Below, piece after piece: positions 9,381-20,438 of a stretch of 64,000 nt of DNA. The position numbers and the translations under genes were made by a program. This DNA is from Acidovorax sp. GTDB lineage: Bacteria > Pseudomonadota > Gammaproteobacteria > Burkholderiales > Burkholderiaceae_C. Each line of letters starts with the position of its first letter. Within the stretch, counting starts at the first letter, position 1. The notes below the pieces were generated by a model. The model had not been told where the DNA came from. It ran no database searches and saw only the letters and a list, made by a program, of their open reading frames with translations. Where the stretch lies: contig JAUXZO010000088.1 of the NCBI GenBank assembly GCA_030692685.1, forward strand, positions 1 to 64,000, read 5' to 3'.

Positions 9381-9994
9381 TCGCGCCGCACCTTTCATCC
9401 GCGCCGCCTCAGCGGCGCGCGGGCTATGACGCCATTGTGGTGGGCGGGTCGTCCGGCGCCATCGACGCCCTGGTGCGCATGCTGCCCGCGCTGCCTACCA
9501 CCCTGCGTGCAGCCATGCTGGTCGTGATGCACCTGCCCCGCGACCGGCGCAGCCTGCTGGCAGAGATTTTTCGCCGCCGTTGCGCGCTGCCCACGCATGA
9601 GGCCCAGGACAAAGATGCCATTGCGCCGGGCACGGTGTACTTTGCGCCGCCGGATTACCACCTGCTGGTGGACGCGGGGCCCCAGCTTGCGCTGTCGGTG
9701 GATGCGCCCGTGCACTACTCGCGCCCTTCGATCGACGTGTTGTTCGAGTCCGCCGCTGACGCGTATGGCGAGCGTTTGGTGGGCATTTTGCTTTCAGGCG
9801 CCAATGAAGACGGTGCGCGCGGCTTGGAGGCCATTGGTGCGGCCGGTGGACTGGTGGTGGTGCAAGACCCTGCCACCGCCCCCATGCCCGCCATGCCGCA
9901 GGCCGCGCTGGCACGCGGCGCCGCACACCATGTTCTAACGCCCCCTGGTATTGCCGACCTGCTGGCCGACCTTCACCACAAAGGTCTGCTGTAA
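9377..9994 (+). CDS. CheB-type methylesterase domain protein without receiver
   Basis: A 205-aa protein made only of the CheB esterase domain; the receiver domain of classical CheB is absent. The catalytic triad residues are visible: Ser in VVGGSSGAIDAL, His in VMHLPRDRRS, and Asp in LSGANEDGARG. The conserved PDYHLLVD and YSRPSIDVLFESAA segments are also present. It would remove methyl groups added by the adjacent CheR. The start is GTG at 9377, overlapping the CheR stop (GTGA), so the pair is translationally coupled. The downstream kinase starts in its stop codon (TAATG). Without a receiver its activity cannot be controlled by direct phosphorylation, so control by the neighbouring kinases is inferred. 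Confidence 0.9.
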   Translation: MIAPHLSSAPPQRRAGYDAIVVGGSSGAIDALVRMLPALPTTLRAAMLVVMHLPRDRRSLLAEIFRRRCALPTHEAQDKDAIAPGTVYFAPPDYHLLVDAGPQLALSVDAPVHYSRPSIDVLFESAADAYGERLVGILLSGANEDGARGLEAIGAAGGLVVVQDPATAPMPAMPQAALARGAAHHVLTPPGIADLLADLHHKGLL

Positions 9995-11175
9995 TGCTCG
10001 CCCATTCTCTCCAAACGTCACCACCTCTATTGCCTTCGACGCCCATGCCCCACACCGACCGTGTCAAATGTCTGCTTGTCGACGACGTTCCGGAAAACCT
10101 CATCGCGCTGGAAGCGCTGCTGCAACGCGACGGCATCGAGATTTTGAAGGCCCAATCGGGACCCGAGGCCCTGGAACTACTGCTGACCCACACCGATGTC
10201 GCGCTGGCCTTGCTGGACGTGCAGATGCCGGAAATGAACGGCTTCGAGCTGGCCGAGTTGATCCGGGGCAGCGAACGAACGCGGCAGATCCCACTGATCT
10301 TCATTACGGCGGGTTCGCGCGAACAGAACTGGCAGTTTCGGGGTTACGAAAGCGGGGCGGTGGACTTTCTGTACAAGCCTATCGACCCGCACATGCTGAC
10401 CAACAAGGCCAACGTGTTCTTTGAGCTGCAGCGTCGCAAACAAGCGCTGGCCCATGAGCTGCACGAACGCACGGCCGCGTTGCGCGTCAACGAAATGTTC
10501 ATGGCCGTGCTGAGCCACGACCTGCGCACGCCGCTCATGTCGATCACCGCGGCCGCCACAGTTCTCAAGCGCCAGCCCGACGCCGAAAAGGTGGGTGCCA
10601 TGGCAGAGCGCATGCTCAGCAGCAGCCAGCGCATGGGCCGAATGATCGAAGACCTGCTGGACGTCACCCGCATACGCCACGCAGGCGGGCTGGCGCTGCA
10701 GTTGGCCCCCGCGGACATGCAGGCCCTGGTGCAACGCACGCTGGACGAAGTGCAGACCAGCTTTCCAGACCGCGTGATCGAGTCGACACTACAAGGCGAT
10801 CTGAGCGGCGTGTGGGATGCCGAGCGCCTGTGCCAGGTGATGACCAACCTCGTCGGCAACGCCATCCACCACGGCAGCCCCGACCGGCCGGTGCACATCG
10901 CAGTCGACGGCACCCAGACAGACTCGGTCACAGTCACCGTGGCCAACGGCGGCACCATCGCGCCCGAGCTGATTGCAAACCTGTTTGATCCATTTCATGG
11001 CCGCGAGCGAGAGCCCGGGCGCCATCAAGGCCTGGGGCTGGGGCTGTTTATTGCGAACCAGATTGTGCGCGGTCATCGTGGGCGCATAGAGGTGTTTTCG
11101 CGCGATGGAACCACCCGATTCAGTGTGGAGTTGCCGCGGGTATCACCCGCTACCAACAAACGCGCGACCGGCTGA
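9994..11175 (+). CDS. Receiver-histidine kinase (REC-HisKA-HATPase)
   Basis: A 393-aa soluble protein with a receiver domain at the N-terminus (about residues 22-145; VDDVPENLIALEALLQ, acceptor Asp in LLDVQMPEMNG, Lys in YKPID). A HisKA domain with LSHDLRTPLMS (about 170) and a HATPase domain (NGGTIAP, then HQGLGLGLFIANQI) follow. It has no transmembrane segment, so it probably receives phosphate or binding input from the membrane hybrid kinase upstream. The start codon overlaps the stop of the CheB-like gene (TAATG). An internal ATG at 10045 (MPHTDRVK) is a possible alternative and would shorten the leader. This arrangement of hybrid kinase, CheR, CheB, REC-kinase and lone REC forms one signalling module. 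Confidence 0.9.
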   Translation: MLAHSLQTSPPLLPSTPMPHTDRVKCLLVDDVPENLIALEALLQRDGIEILKAQSGPEALELLLTHTDVALALLDVQMPEMNGFELAELIRGSERTRQIPLIFITAGSREQNWQFRGYESGAVDFLYKPIDPHMLTNKANVFFELQRRKQALAHELHERTAALRVNEMFMAVLSHDLRTPLMSITAAATVLKRQPDAEKVGAMAERMLSSSQRMGRMIEDLLDVTRIRHAGGLALQLAPADMQALVQRTLDEVQTSFPDRVIESTLQGDLSGVWDAERLCQVMTNLVGNAIHHGSPDRPVHIAVDGTQTDSVTVTVANGGTIAPELIANLFDPFHGREREPGRHQGLGLGLFIANQIVRGHRGRIEVFSRDGTTRFSVELPRVSPATNKRATG

Positions 11176-11223
11176 GCCGACTGAACCGGCTACACCAGCG
11201 CGGAGATACGGAGCGGGAGAGGC

Positions 11224-11592
11224 TCAGACCGCAGGCCGAGCGACCGCTTCGCGAATGGATCCGAGCAGTTGGTCCAGTTCGTCCAGCTCAAACGGCTTGA
11301 GCAGCGTGCGCACGTTGGGGCCCCAAGAGGTGGGGTAGCTTCCCAGCTCGTAGCCCGAACACAGCACCACCCAGCGCTTGGGGTCTTCAGCCAACAACTT
11401 GCGGGCCAGGTCCGTACCGGAGAGTCCTGGCAGGCTGACATCGGACACCAGCAGGTCAAAGGTCTGCTGGGCATCCAGCTCCAGGGCTTCTTCAGCCGTG
11501 GCGCACGATGTGACCGTCTGGCCGTCGCCCTCCATCAGCATGCCAATGGTTTCACGCAGTTCCGGGTTGTCTTCAACGTACAGGATTCGCAT
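11224..11592 (-). CDS. Single-domain response regulator (CheY-like)
   Basis: The 122-aa protein is one receiver domain: acidic pocket in ILYVEDNPELRETIG, acceptor Asp in LLVSDVSLPGLSG, Thr/Ser position in VVLCSGYELG, and Lys in LKPFELDEL. No output domain is attached, so it probably acts by protein contact or as a phosphate relay or sink. It is convergent with the REC-kinase gene, ending 48 bp from it, and is most likely part of the same signalling module. The region between its start and the following dps stop (11593-11752) shows no gene. Confidence 0.9.
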   Translation of the reverse strand: MRILYVEDNPELRETIGMLMEGDGQTVTSCATAEEALELDAQQTFDLLVSDVSLPGLSGTDLARKLLAEDPKRWVVLCSGYELGSYPTSWGPNVRTLLKPFELDELDQLLGSIREAVARPAV

Positions 11593-11752
11593 ACATCACC
11601 GATTAATCTTGCTCTCCATGCTGCCTGGAGCTTTTCAAAGCTCCACATCGCCTGTTGGCAGAGGCAGCACGCCCAAGCCCGAATCATCCTGACAAGTGTT
11701 ACAACCCCATGTAGGACAACACGCATTCTCATGCGCGGTGGCCCTGGTCCCG

Positions 11753-12253
11753 TCACTCTTCCAGCAGCGAACGCAGCATCCACGCCGTTTGTTCGTGCAC
11801 TGTCAGGCGCTGGGTGAGCAGATCGGCCGTGGGTTCGTCGCTGGCCTTGTCCGCCAGGGGGAACAGGCTGCGCGCAGTGCGCGCCACGGCTTCGTGGCCT
11901 TCGACCAGTACGCGCACCATGTCCAGCGCCTTGGGAGGCTTGGCAGGCGCGTCGGGCACCGTAGCCAGCTTGCCGAACTCGGCGTACGAGCCCGGCGCCA
12001 CATGGCCCAGCGAGCGGATGCGCTCGGCAATCGGGTCCACCGCGTTCCACAGTTCGGTGTACTGCACCATGAACATGGTGTGCAGCGTGTTGAACATCGG
12101 GCCCGTCACGTTCCAGTGAAAGTTGTGGGTGGTGAGGTACAGCGTGTAGGTGTCGGCCAGCAGGCGCGACAGGCCCTGGGCAATGGCCGCACGGTCTTTT
12201 TCGCTGATGCCGATGTTGATGGTGGGGGCGGTGGTCTTGGAGGCCTTGGCCAT
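11753..12253 (-). CDS. dps: Dps-family DNA-protecting ferritin-like protein
   Basis: The 166-aa protein has the Dps ferroxidase signatures: [17 protein letters not shown] (His and the Asn-Phe-His-Trp region), a second-helix [19 protein letters not shown] with the Asp/Glu ligands, and a C-terminal [17 protein letters not shown]. Dps forms dodecamers that oxidise and store iron and bind DNA during oxidative or starvation stress. The ATG at 12253 follows an AGGAGC ribosome-binding sequence with 7-nt spacing; an in-frame upstream start lacks one. oxyR lies directly upstream on the same strand, and in many bacteria OxyR activates dps, so regulation by the neighbour is likely. No clear OxyR site was picked out by eye in the 168-bp gap. 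Confidence 0.93.
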   Translation of the reverse strand: MAKASKTTAPTINIGISEKDRAAIAQGLSRLLADTYTLYLTTHNFHWNVTGPMFNTLHTMFMVQYTELWNAVDPIAERIRSLGHVAPGSYAEFGKLATVPDAPAKPPKALDMVRVLVEGHEAVARTARSLFPLADKASDEPTADLLTQRLTVHEQTAWMLRSLLEE

Positions 12254-12421
12254 GTCAGTGCTCCTGATTTGAGAGGACAAAAGAGAGGTTCAGAAAGCCA
12301 CTGCCGGAAGCCAAACTTCGCGGCAGTGCATCAACCCACTTTAGCGCAAGGCCATGACCCCGCGCCTGACCGGCATCAGAGCCGCACCGTAGCAGCAGGA
12401 CATGGGGCGCAGGGCCAGCCC

Positions 12422-13387
12422 TCAAGACAACCGGGTCACGCCGGGCAACTCGCAGGCGTACACCGCATTGCGCAGAGCGGCAATGGCTTCGTACCGGGTG
12501 AAGCTGCGGCGCCAGGCCAGGACCACCCGGCGCGTGGGCGGCGCCCCGCCGTCTTCCTCGCGGATGGGCAGGTAGCGGATGTAGGTTTCGTCGCTCTTGC
12601 GGCGGCGCGACACGGTCAGCAATGCCTCGCGCGGCACCGACAGGCGCGGTACCAGTGTCACGCCCATACCGGCAGCCACCATGTGTTTGATGGTCTCCAG
12701 CGACGAGCCTTCGAACGACTTGCGAATGCCTTCTGCATTGCTCGCAAAACGCGCGAACTCCGGGCAGACCTCCAGCACATGGTCGCGAAAACAATGGCCA
12801 GCGCCCAGCAGCAACATGGTTTCGCTTTTAAGCTCCGCTGCCGTGACTGACTTTTGGCCCGCGAGCGGGTGTGTGCTGGGTACCGCCGCCATGAAAGGCT
12901 CGTCATACAGCGGCGCCATGGCCAGGCCCGTGTCCGGAAACGGCTCGGCCAGGATGGCGCAATCGATCTCGCCGGTGCGCAACATCTCCAAGAGCTTGAC
13001 GGTGAAGTTTTCCTGCAGCATCAGCGGCATCTGGGGCGTGCGGCCGATGGCCTGGCGCACCAGCTCGGGCAGCAGATACGGACCAATGGTGTAGATGACG
13101 CCAAGGGTCAGCGGCCCGGCCAGCGGGTCTTTGCCGCGCTTGGCGATCTCTTTGATGGCCGCCGCTTGCTCCAGCACGCTTTGCGCCTGGCGCACGATAT
13201 CTTCGCCCAGCGGCGTCACCGTCACCTCGCCCGCGCTGCGCTCAAAGAGCTTCACGTCCAGCTCTTCTTCGAGCTTCTTGATGGCCACCGAGAGTGTGGG
13301 CTGCGAGACATAGCACGCATCGGCGGCATGACCGAAGTGCTTCTCTCTTGCCACGGCGACGATGTACTTGAGTTCGGTGAGGGTCAT
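12422..13387 (-). CDS. oxyR: Hydrogen peroxide-sensing LysR regulator OxyR
   Basis: A 321-aa LysR-family regulator. The N-terminal HTH is MTLTELKYIVAVAREKHFGH followed by YVSQPTLSVAIKKLEEEL. The sensing segment GHCFRDHVLEVC keeps the two cysteines nine residues apart, the spacing of Cys199 and Cys208 in E. coli OxyR, which supports peroxide sensing by disulfide formation. It would activate peroxide defence genes, probably including the adjacent dps. The ATG at 13387 is preferred over 13402 because LysR proteins begin a few residues before the TELKY helix. It is upstream of dps and downstream of recG, all on the minus strand, which is a common betaproteobacterial order. Confidence 0.94.
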   Translation of the reverse strand: MTLTELKYIVAVAREKHFGHAADACYVSQPTLSVAIKKLEEELDVKLFERSAGEVTVTPLGEDIVRQAQSVLEQAAAIKEIAKRGKDPLAGPLTLGVIYTIGPYLLPELVRQAIGRTPQMPLMLQENFTVKLLEMLRTGEIDCAILAEPFPDTGLAMAPLYDEPFMAAVPSTHPLAGQKSVTAAELKSETMLLLGAGHCFRDHVLEVCPEFARFASNAEGIRKSFEGSSLETIKHMVAAGMGVTLVPRLSVPREALLTVSRRRKSDETYIRYLPIREEDGGAPPTRRVVLAWRRSFTRYEAIAALRNAVYACELPGVTRLS

Positions 13388-13469
13388 GGTGTGTTCCAGC
13401 AAGCCACGTCAGTGGTTAACTCCAAGGTCGGTTCCGCGATCCATTGCGCTACGCGCCTGCCCCCTGCCC

Positions 13470-13577
13470 TCGCAACGGGCACACCGGCAATGCCGGGGAT
13501 GCCCAGCAAGGGCCGCCCCGCAGCAAAGGCCGTCGTCCCCCTTGAGGGGGAAGGCGCAAAGCGACTCAGGGGGTGTT
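13470..13577 (-). repeat. Family-2 3'-end repeat after recG
   Basis: On the minus strand, ten bases after the recG stop, CCCCCTGAGTCGCTTTGCGCC leads into TTCCCCCTCAAGGGGGACGA and then GGCCTTTGCTGCGGGGCGGC. The order matches the copies after glpK, the Bug gene and the DUF4139 gene. The CCCCCTNNAGGGGG stem is a plausible transcript-end hairpin. The rest of 13388-13469 holds no recognisable feature. Confidence 0.82.
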
Positions 13578-13582
13578 CCATT

Positions 13583-15739
<2,157 letters not shown>

Positions 15740-15901
15740 GGGTGGGTAATGGTGGGGGAAAACACGAGGTCATCGCGGACCAAAAAGGCTACCATGGTTA
15801 CCATTGCTAACGCCTCACCTCCATTCACATTCAGTCAGTGAGGGCGAGGGGCCTGAACGGCTCCAAAGGAAAGGCGTTTTTCCGAGTCCAAGGCCTTCAC
15901 C

Positions 15902-17179
15902 ATGCTTAAGCGCATTCACATCCAGCACCTCACCTTGGGCATGTACCTGCATGAGTTCTGCGGCTCGTGGATGGACCACCCTTTCTGGCGCGCCAAATTT
16001 GTACTTAAGGACCCGAAGGACCTGGCCCGCATTCGCTCTACGGCAGTCACTGAATGCTGGATCGACACCTCAAAGGGGCTCGATGTAGCGGTGGGCACGG
16101 CATCTGTCTCCCGCGAAGAGGTCGACGCCCGGATCGAGACCGATTTCGGCCTTCTGGAAGACTTGCCCCCCCTCAAGGTCAGCTTGCCGACCCCGCCGCC
16201 GCCTGTGCGTGATCGCTTGCCCGCGACCATGAGCAGCGAACTCAAGATGGCCGCAGCGGTATGCGTGCGCTCCAAGAAGGCGGTGGTCTCGATGTTCAAC
16301 GAGGCCCGCATGGGCCGCGCGGTGGACTCGGCCAGTGCGCAGAGCCTGGTGGAAGAAATCTCGGATTCCGTCACCCGAAACCCCGGCGCCTTGATCAGCC
16401 TGGCACGCCTGAAGACCGCCGACGACTACACCTACATGCACTCGGTAGCGGTGTGTGCGCTGATGGTGGCACTGGCCAAGCAGCTCAAGCTCAATGACGA
16501 GCAAACGCGCCTCGCTGGCATTGCGGGCTTGCTGCACGACCTGGGCAAGGCGGCCATTCCGCTGTCGGTGCTCAACAAGCCCGGCAAGCTGACCGACAAG
16601 GAGTTTGATGTGGTGCGCAGCCACCCCGTGGAGGGCTACCACATGCTGAAAGAAGGCGGCAATGTGCCTGACGCCGTGCTGGACGCCTGCCTGCACCACC
16701 ACGAAAAAATGGACGGATCCGGCTACCCCGACAAGCTCAAGGGCGAAAACATCAGCGTGATCGCCCGCATGACGGCGATCTGCGATGTGTACGACGCCGT
16801 CACCTCTGACCGGCCCTACAAGAGCGGCTGGGACCCGTCCGAATCTCTGCGACGCATGGCCGAATGGACCAACGACCACTTTGACCTGCGCATGTTCCAG
16901 GCTTTTGTCAAATGCATCGGCATCTACCCCGTGGGCTCGCTGGTGCGGTTGACCTCGGGCCGCATCGGGGTGGTGATGGAGCAGTTTCCAACCGCCCTCA
17001 CCATGCCCACGGTCAAGGTGTTTTTCTCGACCAAATCCGACCTGCGGATTACGCCAGAGTTGGTAAACCTGGCCGCGCCCGGATGCACCGAGAAGATCGT
17101 GGCGCGCGAAGACCCGGAGAAGTGGCGCTTTCCGGACCTGAACGAGCTGTGGTCTGGTTTTGCAGAGAAGGCCTGGTAG
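15902..17179 (+). CDS. HD-GYP domain cyclic-di-GMP phosphodiesterase with DUF3391
   Basis: A 425-aa protein. The N-terminal DUF3391 region (LTLGMYLHEFCGSWMDHPFW, residues 8-27) is followed by an HD-GYP domain (about residues 165-335). HD-GYP shows the metal-binding HDLGK (LLHDLGKAAIPLSVLNKPG), HHEKMDGSGYPDKLKG and the later AVTSDRPYK. HD-GYP proteins of this type hydrolyse cyclic-di-GMP and so influence motility and biofilm. The key His-Asp and Gly-Tyr-Pro residues are intact, so activity is expected. No transmembrane segment is visible, so it is probably cytosolic. The PfkB gene follows 25 bp downstream. Confidence 0.92.
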   Translation: MLKRIHIQHLTLGMYLHEFCGSWMDHPFWRAKFVLKDPKDLARIRSTAVTECWIDTSKGLDVAVGTASVSREEVDARIETDFGLLEDLPPLKVSLPTPPPPVRDRLPATMSSELKMAAAVCVRSKKAVVSMFNEARMGRAVDSASAQSLVEEISDSVTRNPGALISLARLKTADDYTYMHSVAVCALMVALAKQLKLNDEQTRLAGIAGLLHDLGKAAIPLSVLNKPGKLTDKEFDVVRSHPVEGYHMLKEGGNVPDAVLDACLHHHEKMDGSGYPDKLKGENISVIARMTAICDVYDAVTSDRPYKSGWDPSESLRRMAEWTNDHFDLRMFQAFVKCIGIYPVGSLVRLTSGRIGVVMEQFPTALTMPTVKVFFSTKSDLRITPELVNLAAPGCTEKIVAREDPEKWRFPDLNELWSGFAEKAW

Positions 17180-17204
17180 CCCCGCTCAAACTCGCTTCTC
17201 TGCC

Positions 17205-18164
17205 ATGCCCGCGCTGATCACCCTGACCCTCAACCCCGCGCTGGACCTGGCCACCACCACTTACCAGGTGGCTCCCACCCACAAGCTACGCTGCGGCCCC
17301 GTGCAGCGCTTTGCAGGTGGCGGCGGCATCAACGTGGCGCGGGTACTACACCGCCTGGGCGCTGATGTGCTGGCTTGGGCGCTGGCGGGGGGCTCGGCGG
17401 GCGCACAAGTGCGCCAGTTGCTGGCCGATGAGTGTGTGCCTGTAGTGCTGCAGCCGATTGCAGGCGACACGCGCGAGAACTTCTCGATCGTCGAAACCAG
17501 CACGGGCCAAGAGTTCAGGTTCGTGCTGCCCGGCCCCACGCTGCACAGTGCCGAGTGGCAAGCCTGTATCCATGCGCTGACAGCACAACAGCCACCGCCG
17601 CGTTGGCTGATTGCCAGCGGCAGCCTGCCGCCGGGCACGCCGGATGATTTTTATGCCCAGCTGGCGCAAGCCCTGGCGGCGCAAGACGCGCCGCATGTGC
17701 GATTGGTGGTAGACACAGCGGGCCCAGCACTGGCTGCAGCGCTGAAGGCCGGGGTGGCCATGGTCAAACCCAGCCTGCGCGAACTGCGGGAAGTGATGCA
17801 ACAGCCGCTGGAGCACGCAGCGGACGGGTGCTTGGCCGCCCAATCGCTGGTGAAAAGCGGCGCCGCCGAAATCGTGGCCCTGTCGCTGGGTGATCAAGGC
17901 GCCGTGCTCGCCACCCGCGATGGGGTTTGGCAGGCCCCGGCACTCGACATGCCGGCCACCACCGGCACCACGGGCGCTGGCGATTGCTTTCTGGCGGCGC
18001 TCGTTTGGGCGCTGGACCGGGGCAATGCTCCCGCCGAGGCCCTGCGCTGGGGCGTGGCCGCCGGGGCTGCCGCCCTGCTGCACCCGGGCACGGCATTGGC
18101 CCAGGCCGACGACCTTCGGCGGCTGGTGCGCAGCGTGCCTGCGCCTGTCGCCTTTTCCACTTAG
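17205..18164 (+). CDS. pfkB: PfkB-family 6-phosphofructokinase / hexose-phosphate kinase
   Basis: A 319-aa ribokinase-family sugar kinase. The N-terminus ITLTLNPALDLATTTY and the loop RFAGGGGINVARVLHRLGA match E. coli PfkB (isozyme 2) more closely than tagatose or 1-phosphofructokinases. REFRFVLPGP-type and LIASGSLPPGTP segments, VKPSLRELREV, and the catalytic TTGTTGAGDCFLAALVWAL near the C-terminus are present; the Asp in GAGD is the base. It would phosphorylate fructose 6-phosphate to the 1,6-bisphosphate, although the substrate cannot be proved from sequence. The ATG at 17205 gives the usual start just before the first strand. Many Comamonadaceae rely on Entner-Doudoroff metabolism, so a PfkB here is metabolically notable. 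Confidence 0.86.
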   Translation: MPALITLTLNPALDLATTTYQVAPTHKLRCGPVQRFAGGGGINVARVLHRLGADVLAWALAGGSAGAQVRQLLADECVPVVLQPIAGDTRENFSIVETSTGQEFRFVLPGPTLHSAEWQACIHALTAQQPPPRWLIASGSLPPGTPDDFYAQLAQALAAQDAPHVRLVVDTAGPALAAALKAGVAMVKPSLRELREVMQQPLEHAADGCLAAQSLVKSGAAEIVALSLGDQGAVLATRDGVWQAPALDMPATTGTTGAGDCFLAALVWALDRGNAPAEALRWGVAAGAAALLHPGTALAQADDLRRLVRSVPAPVAFST

Positions 18165-18260
18165 CCATCGCCGGGGCCGGGCGCGCGGCGCAGCCCATGG
18201 GACAATCGCGCCCTTCGCAAATTTTTACCTTGGCACGGGCCCGTTCGGCCCTCAAGCACG

Positions 18261-19451
18261 ATGACTGATCTCTCCTCCGGCGCTCCGCTGGACCCCAGCG
18301 CTCCCCACGCGCCGCGCGCCGTACACGCCCCCCGCGTTTTCACCCTCAGCGATTTTGACTTCTCGCTGCCCCCCGAACTCATTGCCCAGCACCCCGCCGC
18401 CGAGCGCAGCGCCTCGCGCCTGCTCGATGGCCGCGCCATGCAGCCCGTGGATCGCATCTTCCGCGACCTGCCCGGTCTGCTGCGCGAGGGCGATCTGCTG
18501 GTGTTCAACGACACCCGCGTGGTCAAGGCGCGCATCTTTGGCGAGAAGGCCAGCGGCGGCAAGCTGGAGTTGCTGATCGAGCGCGTGCTGCCCGCCGAGG
18601 CCAGCCATAACGCAGGAGGTACCGCAAGCGGTACGGGCAACGAAGTGGTCGCCCACATGAAGGTCAGCAAAAAGCCCCTGCCCGGCAGCCTGGTGCACAT
18701 GGCCGGTGGCCGCAAGGCAGGGGGTTTTGACGCGCTGTTGCTGGGCCGCTGGCCCACTGAGGACGGCCCGCTGTTCCGTTTTGCCCTGCTGGGCCCCGCA
18801 GGCGAATCGCCGTGGGAACTGATGGAGCGCCACGGCCACCTGCCGCTGCCGCCCTACATCGAGCGCCAGCAGAACACCGACCACGACCCCGACGAAGCCG
18901 AGGACACCCAGCGCTACCAAACGGTGTTTGCGCGCGCCCCCGGCGCCGTGGCCGCGCCCACCGCCGCGCTGCACTTTGACGAAGGCGTGCTGGCCGACCT
19001 GACCGCACACGGCATCGAACGCGCCAGCGTCACTTTGCATGTGGGCGCTGGCACCTTTCAGCCCTGCAAAACCGAAAACCTGGCCGAGCACCAGATGCAC
19101 AGCGAGTGGTACGAGGTGCCCCTGGCCACGCTGGCCGCGCTGGAGCGCTGCCGCCAGCGCGGGGGCCGCGTGGTGGCCGTGGGCACAACGACGGTACGCA
19201 CCCTGGAGTCCTGGGCGAAAACCGGCCAGGCCTCAGGCGACACCAACATCTTCATCACGCCAGGCTTTGCGTTCCAGGTGGTGGATGTGCTGATCACCAA
19301 CTTTCACCTGCCCAAAAGCACGCTGATGATGCTGGTGAGCGCGTTTGCGGGCTATGCGCACATCATGGGGTTGTACCGCCACGCCATTGCGCAGCAATAC
19401 CGCTTCTTCAGCTATGGCGACGCGATGCTGCTGGAGCGAGCGCGCGCGTGA
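18261..19451 (+). CDS. queA: tRNA preQ1(34) S-adenosylmethionine ribosyltransferase-isomerase
   Basis: The 396-aa product matches QueA, which transfers the ribosyl group of S-adenosylmethionine to preQ1 in tRNA to form epoxyqueuosine. Family segments are visible: [99 protein letters not shown], and the C-terminal [19 protein letters not shown]. It is longer than the approximately 350-aa E. coli enzyme because of an N-terminal extension and an insert near residues 115-135 containing a small Gly/Thr-rich stretch. The stop codon overlaps the GTG start of the EamA transporter. Confidence 0.95.
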   Translation: MTDLSSGAPLDPSAPHAPRAVHAPRVFTLSDFDFSLPPELIAQHPAAERSASRLLDGRAMQPVDRIFRDLPGLLREGDLLVFNDTRVVKARIFGEKASGGKLELLIERVLPAEASHNAGGTASGTGNEVVAHMKVSKKPLPGSLVHMAGGRKAGGFDALLLGRWPTEDGPLFRFALLGPAGESPWELMERHGHLPLPPYIERQQNTDHDPDEAEDTQRYQTVFARAPGAVAAPTAALHFDEGVLADLTAHGIERASVTLHVGAGTFQPCKTENLAEHQMHSEWYEVPLATLAALERCRQRGGRVVAVGTTTVRTLESWAKTGQASGDTNIFITPGFAFQVVDVLITNFHLPKSTLMMLVSAFAGYAHIMGLYRHAIAQQYRFFSYGDAMLLERARA

Positions 19452-20353
19452 CATCGGCCCACCCCCAGGCCACCGGTGCACGGCGTGCACGGCAGCGCGC
19501 GGCGCTGATGGGCATTGGGCTGACGGTATTGGCCTGCGCGTGTTTTGCACTGCTGGACACCGCCAGCAAACTCGTGAGCGTGGGCGTGCCGATGTTCATG
19601 GCGCTGTGGATGCGCTACCTGTTCCAGTCGCTGCTGACCACTGCTTTCGTCTTGCACCGCGAGGGGCTGCGCGCGTTGCGCACCACACAGCCGCGTTTTC
19701 AGGCCCTGCGCGGCGCGCTGTTTGCGGCGACCAGCCTGTTTGGGTTCATCAGCATCATGCACATGCCACTGGCCGAGTTCACGGCCGTGGTGGCCACCAC
19801 GCCGCTGTGTGTGACGGTGGTGGCCGCCCTGTGGCTGCACCAGCGGGTGAGCGCCTGGCGCTGGCTGCTGGTGGCGGTGGGGCTGACCGGCACCCTGGCC
19901 ATCATCCGGCCGGGCAGTGACGTCTTCACCTGGGCCATGCTGTGGCCGCTGTGCCTGCTGGTGTCGGGCACGGGCTACCAGGTCATCAGCAGCAAGATGG
20001 CCGGGCACGAGAGCCCCGCCACCACGCAGCTCTACACCGGCTGGATTGCCACCGCGCTGGTCTCGCTGGCGGTGCCTTTTGTGTGGACACAGATTACCGA
20101 CCCATGGATGTGGGCGGGCATGTTCACCATGGGCCTGTCGAGCGCGGTGGGGCACATGATGCTGCTCAATGCCTACGCACGCACCACGCCCGTGACCATT
20201 GCGCCGTTTCTGTATTCGCAGATCGGCTTTGCCATGCTGGCGGGGTGGCTGGTGTACCGCCATGTGCCGGACGGCTGGTCGATGGCGGGCATTGCGGCCA
20301 TTGTGCTCAGTGGCGCAGCCAGCGCCTGGCTGACCGTGCGCGAGACACGTTAA
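19448..20353 (+). CDS. EamA/DMT-family transporter
   Basis: A 301-aa hydrophobic protein with about ten transmembrane segments arranged as two EamA repeats ([17 protein letters not shown]... and [19 protein letters not shown]...). DMT-family carriers export amino acids or other metabolites across the inner membrane; the substrate here is unknown. The chosen start is GTG at 19448, which overlaps the queA stop (GTGA) and implies translational coupling. An open frame extends further upstream but lies entirely inside queA. The gene is followed by a family-1 palindrome and is convergent with the gamma-glutamyltransferase gene. Confidence 0.85.
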   Translation: MTSAHPQATGARRARQRAALMGIGLTVLACACFALLDTASKLVSVGVPMFMALWMRYLFQSLLTTAFVLHREGLRALRTTQPRFQALRGALFAATSLFGFISIMHMPLAEFTAVVATTPLCVTVVAALWLHQRVSAWRWLLVAVGLTGTLAIIRPGSDVFTWAMLWPLCLLVSGTGYQVISSKMAGHESPATTQLYTGWIATALVSLAVPFVWTQITDPWMWAGMFTMGLSSAVGHMMLLNAYARTTPVTIAPFLYSQIGFAMLAGWLVYRHVPDGWSMAGIAAIVLSGAASAWLTVRETR

Positions 20354-20373
20354 CACCAAAATATACGCCAAAC

Positions 20374-20431
20374 AAGGCTCTATCGCTTATCCATCAAGCG
20401 CTAGCAGCTATTCATTTGATAGTGTTTTACG
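20374..20431 (+). repeat. Family-1 palindromic repeat (copy 3), between convergent genes
   Basis: AAGGCTCTATCGCTTATCCA then TCAAGCGCTAGCAGCTATTC is followed by an ATTTGATAG tail. One base of the left stem differs from the consensus. It fills most of the gap between the EamA gene and the gamma-glutamyltransferase stop. Confidence 0.85.
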
Positions 20432-20438
20432 AGCAGGT

